Assembly (NCBI RefSeq): GCF_003112695.1
Contig: NZ_BFBP01000014.1
Span: forward strand, 24,686 to 88,685
Source of the DNA: Azospira sp. I13
GTDB taxonomy: Bacteria; Pseudomonadota; Gammaproteobacteria; Burkholderiales; Rhodocyclaceae
DNA: 64,000 nucleotides
Reading direction: 5' to 3'
A program made the position numbers and the translations under genes. Below are positions 21,107-28,501 of this stretch, one piece after another. Under the pieces are notes generated by a model that saw only the letters and a list, made by a program, of their open reading frames with translations, did no database searches and was not told the DNA's origin. Each line of letters starts with the position of its first letter. The stretch's first letter is position 1.

Positions 21107-22147
21107 ATGGACGATATCAAGCTCACTTCCTTTTCCCACGGCGGCGGCTGCGGCTGCAAGATTGCCCCGGCCGTGCTCTCCCAGATCCTCGCTGCCACCC
21201 CGGCCGCCCTCATCCCGCCCCAGTTGCTGGTGGGCACCGAATCCTCCGACGATGCGGCGGTCTATAAGCTCAACGACAGCCAGGCCCTGGTGGCCACCAC
21301 CGACTTCTTCACACCCATCGTGGATGACCCCCACGATTTCGGCCGTATCGCCGCCACCAACGCCATATCCGACATCTACGCCATGGGCGGCACGCCCATC
21401 CTGGCGCTGGCCCTGGTGGGCATGCCCCTGGACAAGCTGCCCCTGCCGGTGATCGAACGCATCCTGGCCGGCGGCGCCTCGGTCTGCGCCGAGGCCGGCA
21501 TCCCCATCGCCGGCGGCCATTCCATCGACGTGCTAGAACCCATCTACGGCCTGGTGGCCCTGGGCCTGGTGCATCCGGACAAGGTGAAAAAGAACAATGC
21601 CGCCCGGGCCGGCGATCTGCTGATCCTGGGCAAGCCCCTGGGCGTGGGCATCCTTTCCGCCGCCTTGAAGAAGGGCAAGCTCTCTGCCGACGGCTACGCC
21701 CAGATGATCCGTTTCACCACCCAGCTCAACCGGGTCGGCACCCAACTGGCGGAACTGCCGGCAGTGCATGCCATGACCGATGTCACCGGCTTCGGCCTGG
21801 CCGGCCATCTGCTGGAAATCTGCCGTGGTTCCCAGCTTGCCGCCGAAGTTAACTTTGCGGCCCTGCCCGCCATTGCCGAGGCTGTCACCCATGTACAGGC
21901 GGGCATTGCCACCGGCGCCTCCACCCGCAACTGGGCCGGCTACGGTCAGGATGTGGAACTGGGCACAGGGCTGGGGGAATGGCAGCAGAAATTCATCACC
22001 GACCCCCAGACCTCCGGCGGCCTGCTGGTAAGTTGCGCCCCGGAGGCGGCGGAAGCCGTGCTGACCACCTTCCGTCAGGCGGGCTTTGGCGAAGCTGCGG
22101 TGATCGGCAGCCTAGCCACGGGCGAGGCCAAGGTCAGCGTGCGCTGA
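21107..22147 (+). CDS. selD: Selenide, water dikinase (selenophosphate synthase)
   Basis: 346 residues from ATG 21107. It makes selenophosphate from selenide and ATP. The catalytic loop GGGCGCK has Cys15 and Lys18, so it is the cysteine form, with no in-frame TGA for selenocysteine. AIR-synthase-like motifs follow: SSDDAAVYKL, TTDFFTPIVDDPHDFG, NAISDIYAMGG, TDVTGFGLAGHL, TDPQTSGGLL. Its 3' end overlaps the convergent tesA-like gene by 14 bp. Divergent partner mnmH suggests selenophosphate is used for tRNA modification; no selA or selB is in the window. Confidence 0.96.
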   Translation: MDDIKLTSFSHGGGCGCKIAPAVLSQILAATPAALIPPQLLVGTESSDDAAVYKLNDSQALVATTDFFTPIVDDPHDFGRIAATNAISDIYAMGGTPILALALVGMPLDKLPLPVIERILAGGASVCAEAGIPIAGGHSIDVLEPIYGLVALGLVHPDKVKKNNAARAGDLLILGKPLGVGILSAALKKGKLSADGYAQMIRFTTQLNRVGTQLAELPAVHAMTDVTGFGLAGHLLEICRGSQLAAEVNFAALPAIAEAVTHVQAGIATGASTRNWAGYGQDVELGTGLGEWQQKFITDPQTSGGLLVSCAPEAAEAVLTTFRQAGFGEAAVIGSLATGEAKVSVR

Positions 22148-22772
22148 GCAGGGGCGACAGCCCCTTCCAGACGTTATCCAGCAGCCGGGGCTGGGCCTCG
22201 GCCAGGGGGTGGAGGTTGTCGGCCTGGAAGAGTTGGGGCTTGTCCGCCACCCCGTCCAGCAGGAAATCCACATAGGCCAACTTCTCCTGCCGGGCCACTT
22301 CACCAAAACTGCGGTGGAATTCCTCCGCATAGGGTCCGAAGTTGGGTGGCAGGCGCATGCCCACCAGCAACACCCGGGCCTTTTGCCGCCGGGCCGCCGC
22401 TACCATGGCCTTGAGGTTGTCCCGCATTACCCCCAGAGACAGGCCCCGCAGGCCGTCGTTGGCGCCCAGCACCAATACCAGCACGGCCGGCTGGTGCTTG
22501 CTCAGGGCCGCCTCCAGGCGGGAACGGCCGCCCGCCGTGGTCTCGCCGGAGATGCTGGCATTGACGACGCTATAATCAAGGCGCTTTTCCTGCAGCCGTG
22601 CCTGCAACAGGGCCGGCCAGGCTGCCTCCTGGCGAATACCGTAGCCCGCCGAGAGGGAATCGCCGTAAACCAGGATGATCCCTGCCGCCCGGGCCCCTGG
22701 CAACGAAAATAAGGCCAGTAGCAGAAACAGCCCTGATAGGGCAGAAAATCGTATGAGGGAATGAAACCGCAT
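22134..22772 (-). CDS. tesA: Periplasmic GDSL esterase/lysophospholipase L1 (TesA type)
   Basis: 212 residues from ATG 22772. A signal peptide (1-30, LLLALFSLPGARAA) is followed by SGNH blocks: GDSLSAGYG (Ser39), GANDGLRG with the block III Asn, and DNLHPLAEAQ (Asp-His pair). TesA-like enzymes hydrolyse acyl-CoA thioesters and lysophospholipids or aryl esters in the periplasm. Its start codon overlaps that of the divergent ybbA in the sequence CATG, and its stop overlaps selD, so no free intergenic DNA remains on either side. Confidence 0.92.
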   Translation of the reverse strand: MRFHSLIRFSALSGLFLLLALFSLPGARAAGIILVYGDSLSAGYGIRQEAAWPALLQARLQEKRLDYSVVNASISGETTAGGRSRLEAALSKHQPAVLVLVLGANDGLRGLSLGVMRDNLKAMVAAARRQKARVLLVGMRLPPNFGPYAEEFHRSFGEVARQEKLAYVDFLLDGVADKPQLFQADNLHPLAEAQPRLLDNVWKGLSPLLSAR

Positions 22773-23448
22773 GGTTGAGCATCCGTTGGTGGAAGTGGTG
22801 GCGCTGACCAAGACCGTTAGCAATGGAGACGCGCCCCTGACGATTTTGCACGATATCGGTTTCACCGTGAGTGCGGGGGAAACCGTAGCCATCGTCGGCG
22901 CCTCCGGCTCCGGAAAATCCACCCTGCTGGGCTTGCTGGCCGGCCTGGACAGCCCCAGCAGCGGCACGGTGCGCCTCGATGGCGAAGACCTCAATCAGCT
23001 GGATGAAGATGCCCGGGCCCGCCTGCGCGGTCGCATGCTCGGCTTCGTCTTTCAGTCGTTCCAGCTGTTGCCTTCCCTCACGGCCGAAGAAAACGTCATG
23101 CTGCCCATGGAGCTAGCCGGCATCAAGGAGGCTGGCCCCAAGGCCCGGCAATGGCTGGAGCGGGTCGGCTTGAGCCAGCGCCTGCGCCATTACCCCAAGC
23201 ACCTCTCCGGCGGCGAGCAGCAGCGGGTCGCCCTGGCCCGGGCTTTTGCCCTGGAACCCAAGCTGGTACTGGCGGATGAACCGACGGGAAATCTGGATGG
23301 GGCCACCGGCCACCAGATCATCGACCTGATGTTCGCCTTGAATGCGGACCAGGGCACCACCCTGGTGCTGGTCACCCACGACGACGAGATTGCCGCCCGC
23401 TGCGGGCGGCGCCTGCGCATGCAGGATGGACGCCTGACGCCCGGCTGA
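22771..23448 (+). CDS. ybbA: ABC transporter ATP-binding protein, YbbA/LolD-like
   Basis: 225 residues with Walker A (GASGSGKST), Q-loop (FVFQSFQLLP), signature (LSGGEQQRVALARAF) and Walker B (LVLADEPTGNLD). The family (MacB/LolD-type) works with a large FtsX-like permease in lipoprotein or lipid release, and in E. coli ybbA is divergent from tesA, exactly as here. The usual permease gene does not follow; a convergent tetR gene starts its 3' end 3 bp after the stop. The promoter and ribosome site must lie inside the tesA coding region. Either the permease is elsewhere or the protein has been orphaned. Confidence 0.92.
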   Translation: MVEHPLVEVVALTKTVSNGDAPLTILHDIGFTVSAGETVAIVGASGSGKSTLLGLLAGLDSPSSGTVRLDGEDLNQLDEDARARLRGRMLGFVFQSFQLLPSLTAEENVMLPMELAGIKEAGPKARQWLERVGLSQRLRHYPKHLSGGEQQRVALARAFALEPKLVLADEPTGNLDGATGHQIIDLMFALNADQGTTLVLVTHDDEIAARCGRRLRMQDGRLTPG

Positions 23449-23451
23449 GGC

Positions 23452-24051
23452 CTAAGCCCCGGAGGGTAGCTTGCTGGCGCCGGCGATGCAGTCGGCGATC
23501 CAGTCCCGCAGGGCATCCAAATCCGGGTCGAAGTGCTGGTAGCTCATCAGGCTCTGGCCGAACACATAGGCGTAGAGCAGCAGGCTGCGGCTCTTGGCCT
23601 CCTTCTCCGACAGGCCGCAGGCAACAAAGAGCTTGCGGGTGCATTCCAGGCGCCAGGTATCCACCTCTTCGACGATGGCTGCCGCCTGTGCATCCCGGCG
23701 GGCCCAGTCGCGCACGGCCAGTTCGATGGGAATGCCCTTGCGGTTGCGAGCCAGGGTATAGACCTGGATCACGTGGTAGATCTGCACCTGTTCCTTGCCG
23801 GGCAGCGCCGTGGTCTGCTTGATGATGTCCTTGATGCGGCCTTCCTTCCAGGTGTTGAGGACGGCCATGAGGAGATCGTTGCGATCCTTGAAATGCCAGT
23901 AGAAGCTGCCCTTGGTCACCCCGAAATTCTTGGCCAGGACCTCCACCCGCAGACCGTCCGTTCCCTGGTCGGCAAGGACGTCGATGGCGGCCTCGATCCA
24001 GTCGCCACGATCAAGCTGGGTGCGGACTTTTGTTGTTTTTTCCTGTTTCAT
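23452..24051 (-). CDS. TetR-family transcriptional regulator
   Basis: 199 residues. The N-terminal helix-turn-helix is typical (ADQGTDGLRVEVLAKNFGVTKGSFYWHFKDRNDLL, about 28-62); the C-terminal ligand domain is helical. It is divergent from etfBA, and the 190-bp gap has repeated GTATG/CATAC half-sites. An almost identical palindrome sits in the etfD/thioesterase promoter region at 35025. It is therefore a likely acyl-CoA-responsive repressor of the ETF and acyl-CoA oxidation genes, by analogy with known betaproteobacterial TetR regulators of fatty-acid and branched-chain degradation. The ligand is inferred, not shown. Confidence 0.9.
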   Translation of the reverse strand: MKQEKTTKVRTQLDRGDWIEAAIDVLADQGTDGLRVEVLAKNFGVTKGSFYWHFKDRNDLLMAVLNTWKEGRIKDIIKQTTALPGKEQVQIYHVIQVYTLARNRKGIPIELAVRDWARRDAQAAAIVEEVDTWRLECTRKLFVACGLSEKEAKSRSLLLYAYVFGQSLMSYQHFDPDLDALRDWIADCIAGASKLPSGA

Positions 24052-24060
24052 CTCGGGCCG

Positions 24061-24089
24061 TTGACAAGGGTTTTTCCGTACGCTACCGT
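24061..24089 (+). promoter_or_regulatory. Candidate etfBA promoter overlapping the TetR-type operator
   Basis: A perfect TTGACA at 24061-24066 is followed 17 bp later by TACCGT (24084-24089, 3 of 6 matches to TATAAT). The -10 lies inside the operator at 24079-24092, so bound repressor would block it. It would give a leader of about 145 nt before etfB. Confidence 0.45.
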
Positions 24090-24115
24090 ATGCTGATCCA
24101 TACCAGCGAGTATGG
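24079..24115. promoter_or_regulatory. Putative TetR operator cluster upstream of etfBA
   Basis: TACGCTACCGTATG (24079-24092) is followed by CCATAC-cagcga-GTATGG (24098-24115, perfect 6-bp arms). The half-sites GTATG-N6-CATAC-N6-GTATG thus alternate with equal spacing. The 14-mer matches 13 of 14 positions with 35025-35038 in the etfD promoter. Confidence 0.65.
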
Positions 24116-24241
24116 GCCTATTCTGCGGTTCCACCCCGGGGCTGTCAAACTCCCGGCCGCAGGTGCGGAGCCGTCCCCAAAGGGGGGTGGGCGGAGTAGG
24201 ATACTAGATTAATCAGTTCGTACGATCCCAAGGAGGATACA

Positions 24242-24991
24242 TTGAAAGTCCTGGTACCCGTAAAGCGCGTGGTCGACTACAACGTCAAGGTTCGCGTCAA
24301 GAGCGACGGCACCGGCGTTGACCTGGCCAATGTCAAAATGTCCATGAACCCCTTCGACGAAATCGCCGTTGAAGAGGCTGTTCGCCTGAAGGAAGCCGGT
24401 GTGGCCACTGAAGTGATCGTGGTTTCCGCCGGTGTGGCTGGTTGCCAGGAAACCCTGCGCACCGCCATGGCCATCGGCGCCGACCGTGGCATCCTCATCG
24501 AAACCGATGCTGACCTGCAGCCCCTGGCCGTGGCCAAGCTGATCAAGGCTGTGGCCGACAAGGAACAGCCCCAGGTGGTGATCTTCGGCAAGCAGGCCAT
24601 CGACGACGATGCCAACCAGACCGGCCAGATGTTCGCCGCCCTGCAAGGCTGGCCCCAGGCCACCTTCGCCTCCAAGGTCGCCATTGCCGGCGGCAAGGCC
24701 ACCGTCACCCGCGAAGTGGATGGCGGCCTGGAAACCCTGGAACTCTCCCTGCCGGCCGTGGTGACCACCGACCTGCGCCTCAACGAGCCGCGCTACGCCA
24801 CCCTGCCCAACATCATGAAGGCCAAGAAGAAGCCCCTGGACACCGTCAAGCCGGAAGACCTGGGCGTTGATGTGGCTCCCCGCCTGAAGACCCTGAAGGT
24901 GGCCGAGCCCGCCAAGCGCCAGGCTGGTGTGAAGGTGGCCGATGTGGCCGATCTGGTGAACAAGCTGAAGAACGAAGCAAAGGTGATCTAA
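24242..24991 (+). CDS. etfB: Electron transfer flavoprotein, beta subunit
   Basis: 249 residues. It starts at TTG 24242, set by a very strong AAGGAGG 6 nt upstream; no nearer ATG exists and the protein begins [18 protein letters not shown] as expected. ETF-beta signature regions are present: [54 protein letters not shown], and [41 protein letters not shown] near the C-terminus. With EtfA it carries electrons from acyl-CoA dehydrogenases to ETF-ubiquinone oxidoreductase (etfD, about 9 kb away). Stop and etfA start overlap (TAATG). Confidence 0.97.
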   Translation: MKVLVPVKRVVDYNVKVRVKSDGTGVDLANVKMSMNPFDEIAVEEAVRLKEAGVATEVIVVSAGVAGCQETLRTAMAIGADRGILIETDADLQPLAVAKLIKAVADKEQPQVVIFGKQAIDDDANQTGQMFAALQGWPQATFASKVAIAGGKATVTREVDGGLETLELSLPAVVTTDLRLNEPRYATLPNIMKAKKKPLDTVKPEDLGVDVAPRLKTLKVAEPAKRQAGVKVADVADLVNKLKNEAKVI

Positions 24992-25920
24992 TGACTATTC
25001 TCGTCATCGCCGAACACGACAATCAATCCCTCAAGGCCGCGACCAAGAACGCCGTTGCCGCCGCTGCCAAGATCGGTGGCGAAATCCACGTGCTGGTAGC
25101 TGGTGCTGGCTGCGCCAATGCTGCCGCCGACGCAGCCAAGCTGGCCGGTGTGACCAAGGTGAAGGTAGCTGACGCTGCCTACTACGCCGACCAGACCGCC
25201 GAAAACCTGGCTGCCCTGATCGTCGCCAACGCTGCCGGCTACAGCCACATCGTCGCCCCCGCCACCACCAGCGGCAAGAACTACGCTCCCCGCGTGGCCG
25301 CCCTGCTGGACGTAGCCCAGATCTCCGACATCGTCGGGGTCGAATCCTCCGACACCTTCGTGCGCCCCATCTACGCCGGCAACGCTCTGGCCACCGTGCA
25401 ATCCACCGATGCCGTGAAGGTCATCACCGTGCGCACCACCGGCTTTGAGCCCGTCGCCGAAGGCGGTTCTGCCGCCGTAGAAGCCATCGCCGCCGCTGCC
25501 GACCTGGGCAATACCAAGCTGGTTTCCCGCGAGCTGACCAAGAGCGAACGCCCCGAGCTGACCGCTGCCAAGATCATCGTTTCCGGTGGCCGTGGCCTGG
25601 GCAATGGCGAGAATTACAAGGCCCTGCTGGAACCCCTGGCCGACAAGCTAAATGCCGCCCTGGGTGCTTCCCGCGCAGCCGTGGATGCCGGCTTCGTGCC
25701 CAACGATTACCAGGTGGGCCAGACCGGCAAGATCGTCGCCCCCCAGCTGTACATCGCTGTCGGCATCTCCGGTGCCATCCAGCACTTGGCCGGCATGAAG
25801 GATTCCAAGGTGATCGTGGCGATCAACAAGGATCCGGAAGCCCCCATCTTCCAGGTGGCCGACTACGGCCTGGTGGCTGACCTTTTCGAGGTCGTGCCCC
25901 AACTCGCCGCTGCGGTCTAA
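24991..25920 (+). CDS. etfA: Electron transfer flavoprotein, alpha subunit (FAD-binding)
   Basis: 309 residues, usual length. The C-terminal FAD domain is well conserved: [72 protein letters not shown], and [15 protein letters not shown]. It partners EtfB. The N-terminal domain is rich in Ala, with strong use of GCT/GCC codons typical of highly expressed genes. A CbiM-like membrane protein gene starts 21 bp after the stop, then acyl-CoA dehydrogenase, giving an apparent etfBA-X-acd operon. Confidence 0.97.
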   Translation: MTILVIAEHDNQSLKAATKNAVAAAAKIGGEIHVLVAGAGCANAAADAAKLAGVTKVKVADAAYYADQTAENLAALIVANAAGYSHIVAPATTSGKNYAPRVAALLDVAQISDIVGVESSDTFVRPIYAGNALATVQSTDAVKVITVRTTGFEPVAEGGSAAVEAIAAAADLGNTKLVSRELTKSERPELTAAKIIVSGGRGLGNGENYKALLEPLADKLNAALGASRAAVDAGFVPNDYQVGQTGKIVAPQLYIAVGISGAIQHLAGMKDSKVIVAINKDPEAPIFQVADYGLVADLFEVVPQLAAAV

Positions 25921-25941
25921 GGAAAACCGCCGGAGCCGGGC

Positions 25942-26607
25942 ATGAACCTGCCGGACAGCCTCCTTGATTCCACCTGGCTCTGGCTAGGCTGGGGGCTGTT
26001 TGCAGTGGCCATGCTCGGCGCGGCGGTGCGGGCGCCCTGGCAGCGGCTGGCCGACAACACCCAGTCCAACGTCTGGCTGGGCACCATCGTTGTCCTGACC
26101 CTGCTGTGGAGCATCAAGGCCGGGGTTCTCCCCGGCCTTAACCTGCATCTGCTCGGTGCCATGGTGTTTACCCTCGAATTCGGCCCTTGGCTGGCCTTTC
26201 TGGGGCTGTCCCTGGTGCTTTCCGGCATCACGCTCAACGGTGCTGCCGGCTGGGAAAGTTTCGGCCTCAATGCCCTGCTCATGGCCGGCCTGCCGGTCCT
26301 CATGGCCCACGGCATCTACCGCTTCAACCAGAAGCGGCTGAGCAAGAACCCCTTCGTGTATATCTTCGCCAATGGCTTTTTCGGTTCGGCCCTGACCATT
26401 CTCGGCACCGGACTCGCCGCCACCTTGCTGCTTGTGGCAGGCGGCGCCTACCCGCTGGACAAGCTGCTCGAAGAATACCTGCCCTACTTCCTGCTGCTGG
26501 GCTTTTCCGAAGCCTGGCTGGCCGGAATGGTCGTCACCATCCTGGTGGTTTATCGCCCCCAATGGATTGCTACCTTTGACGACACGATTTATCTCGCCAA
26601 GAAGTAA
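25942..26607 (+). CDS. CbiM-superfamily (energy-coupling-factor-like) membrane protein
   Basis: 221 residues and about six hydrophobic segments (roughly 12-30, 46-62, 68-105, 110-126, 145-175, 185-205). The pattern WSIKAGVLPGLNLHLLGAMVFTLEFGPWLAF and GLNALLMAGLPVLMAHGIYR resembles the CbiM/COG3235 group of integral membrane proteins, normally S or permease components for cobalt/nickel or vitamin-type ECF transporters. No ECF ATPase or T component is adjacent. Located between etfA (21 bp) and acyl-CoA dehydrogenase (37 bp), so it is probably co-transcribed. The substrate and the reason for this placement are unknown. Confidence 0.75.
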   Translation: MNLPDSLLDSTWLWLGWGLFAVAMLGAAVRAPWQRLADNTQSNVWLGTIVVLTLLWSIKAGVLPGLNLHLLGAMVFTLEFGPWLAFLGLSLVLSGITLNGAAGWESFGLNALLMAGLPVLMAHGIYRFNQKRLSKNPFVYIFANGFFGSALTILGTGLAATLLLVAGGAYPLDKLLEEYLPYFLLLGFSEAWLAGMVVTILVVYRPQWIATFDDTIYLAKK

Positions 26608-26644
26608 AAGCAAGCACAACCATTAATCAAAGGAGAAAGCGCGA

Positions 26645-28438
26645 ATGAGCCAATACAATGCCCCCCTGCGTGACATGCACTTCGTCATGAAAGAGCTGGC
26701 CGGCCTGGAGCAGGTTGTTCAACTGCCCGGCTATGAAGAAGCAGATATCGACCTGTCCGACGCCATTCTGGAGGAAGCCTCCAAGTTTGCCGGCAACGTC
26801 CTTTCCCCCATCAATTTCAGCGGTGACCAGGAAGGTGCCAAGTGGCATGACAAGAACGTCACCGTGCCCGCCGGCTTCAAGGAAGCCTATACCCAGTTCG
26901 CCGAGAACGGCTGGACCGCACTGGCCTGTTCCCCCGAATACGGCGGCCAGGGCCTGCCCAAGCTGATTTCCACCGCCGTCAATGAAATGTGGAAGTCGGC
27001 CAACATGGCCTTCTCCCTCTGCCCCATGCTCACCACCGGTGCTATCGAAGCCCTGATGACCGCCGGCTCCGACGAGCTGAAGCAGAAGTACCTGCCCAAG
27101 ATGGTGAGCGGCGAATGGACCGGCACCATGAACCTGACCGAGCCCAATGCCGGCTCCGACCTGGCCGCCGTGCGCACCCGCGCCGAACCCCAGGGTGATG
27201 GCACCTACAAGATCTTCGGCCAGAAGATCTTCATCACCTACGGCGAACACAACATGACCGACAACATCATCCATCTGGTGCTGGCACGCCTGCCGAACGC
27301 ACCGGAAGGGGTGAAGGGTATCTCCCTGTTCGTCGTGCCCAAGTTCATGGTCAAGGACGACGGTTCCCTGGGCGAGCGCAACGACGCCTACTGCGTCTCC
27401 ATCGAACACAAGCTGGGCATCCACGCCAGCCCCACCGCCGTTCTTGCTTTTGGCGACCACGGCGGCGCCGTTGGCTACCTGGTAGGCGAAGAGAACCGCG
27501 GCCTGGAATACATGTTCATCATGATGAACGCCGCCCGTTTCGCCGTCGGCATGGAAGGTGTTGCTCTGGCCGAGCGCGCTTACCAGCAGGCTGTGTGGTA
27601 CGCCAAGGACCGCATCCAGGGTACTGAACTGGGCGTCAAGGGTGGCCCCAAGGTCTCCATCCTCAAGCACCCGGACGTGCGCCGCCTGCTCATGAGCATG
27701 CGCGCCCAGACCGAAGCTGCCCGGGCCCTGGCCTACGTGGTAGCGGCTGCCCTGGATGCCGCCAAGCATCACCCGGACGAAGCCACCCGCGCGGCCAACC
27801 AGGCCTTCGCCGACCTGATGATTCCCGTGGTCAAGGGCCACAGCACCGAGATGTCCATCGAAGTGGCCTCCCAAGGCGTGCAGGTGCACGGCGGCATGGG
27901 CTTCATCGAGGAAACCGGCGCTGCCCAGCATCTGCGCGATGCCCGTATCACCGCCATCTACGAAGGCACCACCGCCATCCAGGCCAACGACCTGATCGGC
28001 CGCAAGATGGCCCGCGAAGGCGGCGCCACCATCAAGGCCGTGATCGCCGAAATGCGCAAGCTGGATGGCCAGCTGGCCGAGCAGAGCGGTGCCGACTTCC
28101 TCGCCATCCGCAAGCGCCTCACCGCCGGCATCGCTGCCCTGGAACAGGCCGCCAACTGGATCGTCGCCACCTTCAAGGAGGACATCAAGGGTGCCCACGC
28201 TGGTTCCGTGCCCTTCCTGCGTCTGCTGGGCATCGTTGCCGGCGGCTGGCAGATGGCCCGTGCCGCCCTGGTGGCCCAGGCCAAGATCGCCGGTGGCGAC
28301 AGCGACCCGTTCTATGGCGCCAAGATCGTCACTGCCCGCTTCTACGCCGACCACCAGCTGACCCAGGCCCAAGGCCTGGCCGAATCCATCGTTGATGGTT
28401 CCGTCGGCACCCTGGCACTGGCCGAAGAGCTGTTCTAA
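26645..28438 (+). CDS. Acyl-CoA dehydrogenase, long form with C-terminal extra domain
   Basis: 597 residues with ribosome site AAGGAG upstream. The acyl-CoA dehydrogenase fold is clear: AYTQFAENGWTALACSPEYGGQGLPKL, TGTMNLTEPNAGSDLAAVRTRA (FAD/substrate loop), KIFITYGEHNMTDNIIHLVLARLP, RFAVGMEGVALAERAYQQA, QVHGGMGFIEETGAAQHLRDARITAIYEGTTAIQANDL, where the Glu of YEGT is the likely catalytic base. A roughly 130-residue extra C-terminal domain marks the FadE-like long class. It would pass electrons to the ETF encoded upstream. Chain-length preference is not readable. Confidence 0.95.
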   Translation: MSQYNAPLRDMHFVMKELAGLEQVVQLPGYEEADIDLSDAILEEASKFAGNVLSPINFSGDQEGAKWHDKNVTVPAGFKEAYTQFAENGWTALACSPEYGGQGLPKLISTAVNEMWKSANMAFSLCPMLTTGAIEALMTAGSDELKQKYLPKMVSGEWTGTMNLTEPNAGSDLAAVRTRAEPQGDGTYKIFGQKIFITYGEHNMTDNIIHLVLARLPNAPEGVKGISLFVVPKFMVKDDGSLGERNDAYCVSIEHKLGIHASPTAVLAFGDHGGAVGYLVGEENRGLEYMFIMMNAARFAVGMEGVALAERAYQQAVWYAKDRIQGTELGVKGGPKVSILKHPDVRRLLMSMRAQTEAARALAYVVAAALDAAKHHPDEATRAANQAFADLMIPVVKGHSTEMSIEVASQGVQVHGGMGFIEETGAAQHLRDARITAIYEGTTAIQANDLIGRKMAREGGATIKAVIAEMRKLDGQLAEQSGADFLAIRKRLTAGIAALEQAANWIVATFKEDIKGAHAGSVPFLRLLGIVAGGWQMARAALVAQAKIAGGDSDPFYGAKIVTARFYADHQLTQAQGLAESIVDGSVGTLALAEELF

Positions 28439-28458
28439 GCAACAAACCGTTGCCACCC

Positions 28459-28486
28459 AAAACGGGCCCTGCGGGGCCCGTTTTCC
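28459..28486 (+). terminator. Intrinsic terminator after the acyl-CoA dehydrogenase
   Basis: AAAACGGGCCC pairs with GGGCCCGTTTT around the tetraloop TGCG, followed by CCTTTC. It ends the etfBA-acd operon and could serve the convergent gene on the other strand. Confidence 0.9.
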
Positions 28487-28501
28487 TTTCTGCCGCCGGG
28501 A

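Noticed and set aside
21107..21170. Selenocysteine codon in selD
   Set aside because: The catalytic position is a cysteine codon and the frame has no internal TGA.
26627..28456. 609-codon minus-strand frame antisense to the acyl-CoA dehydrogenase
   Set aside because: Low-complexity translation; the + strand gene has all family motifs.
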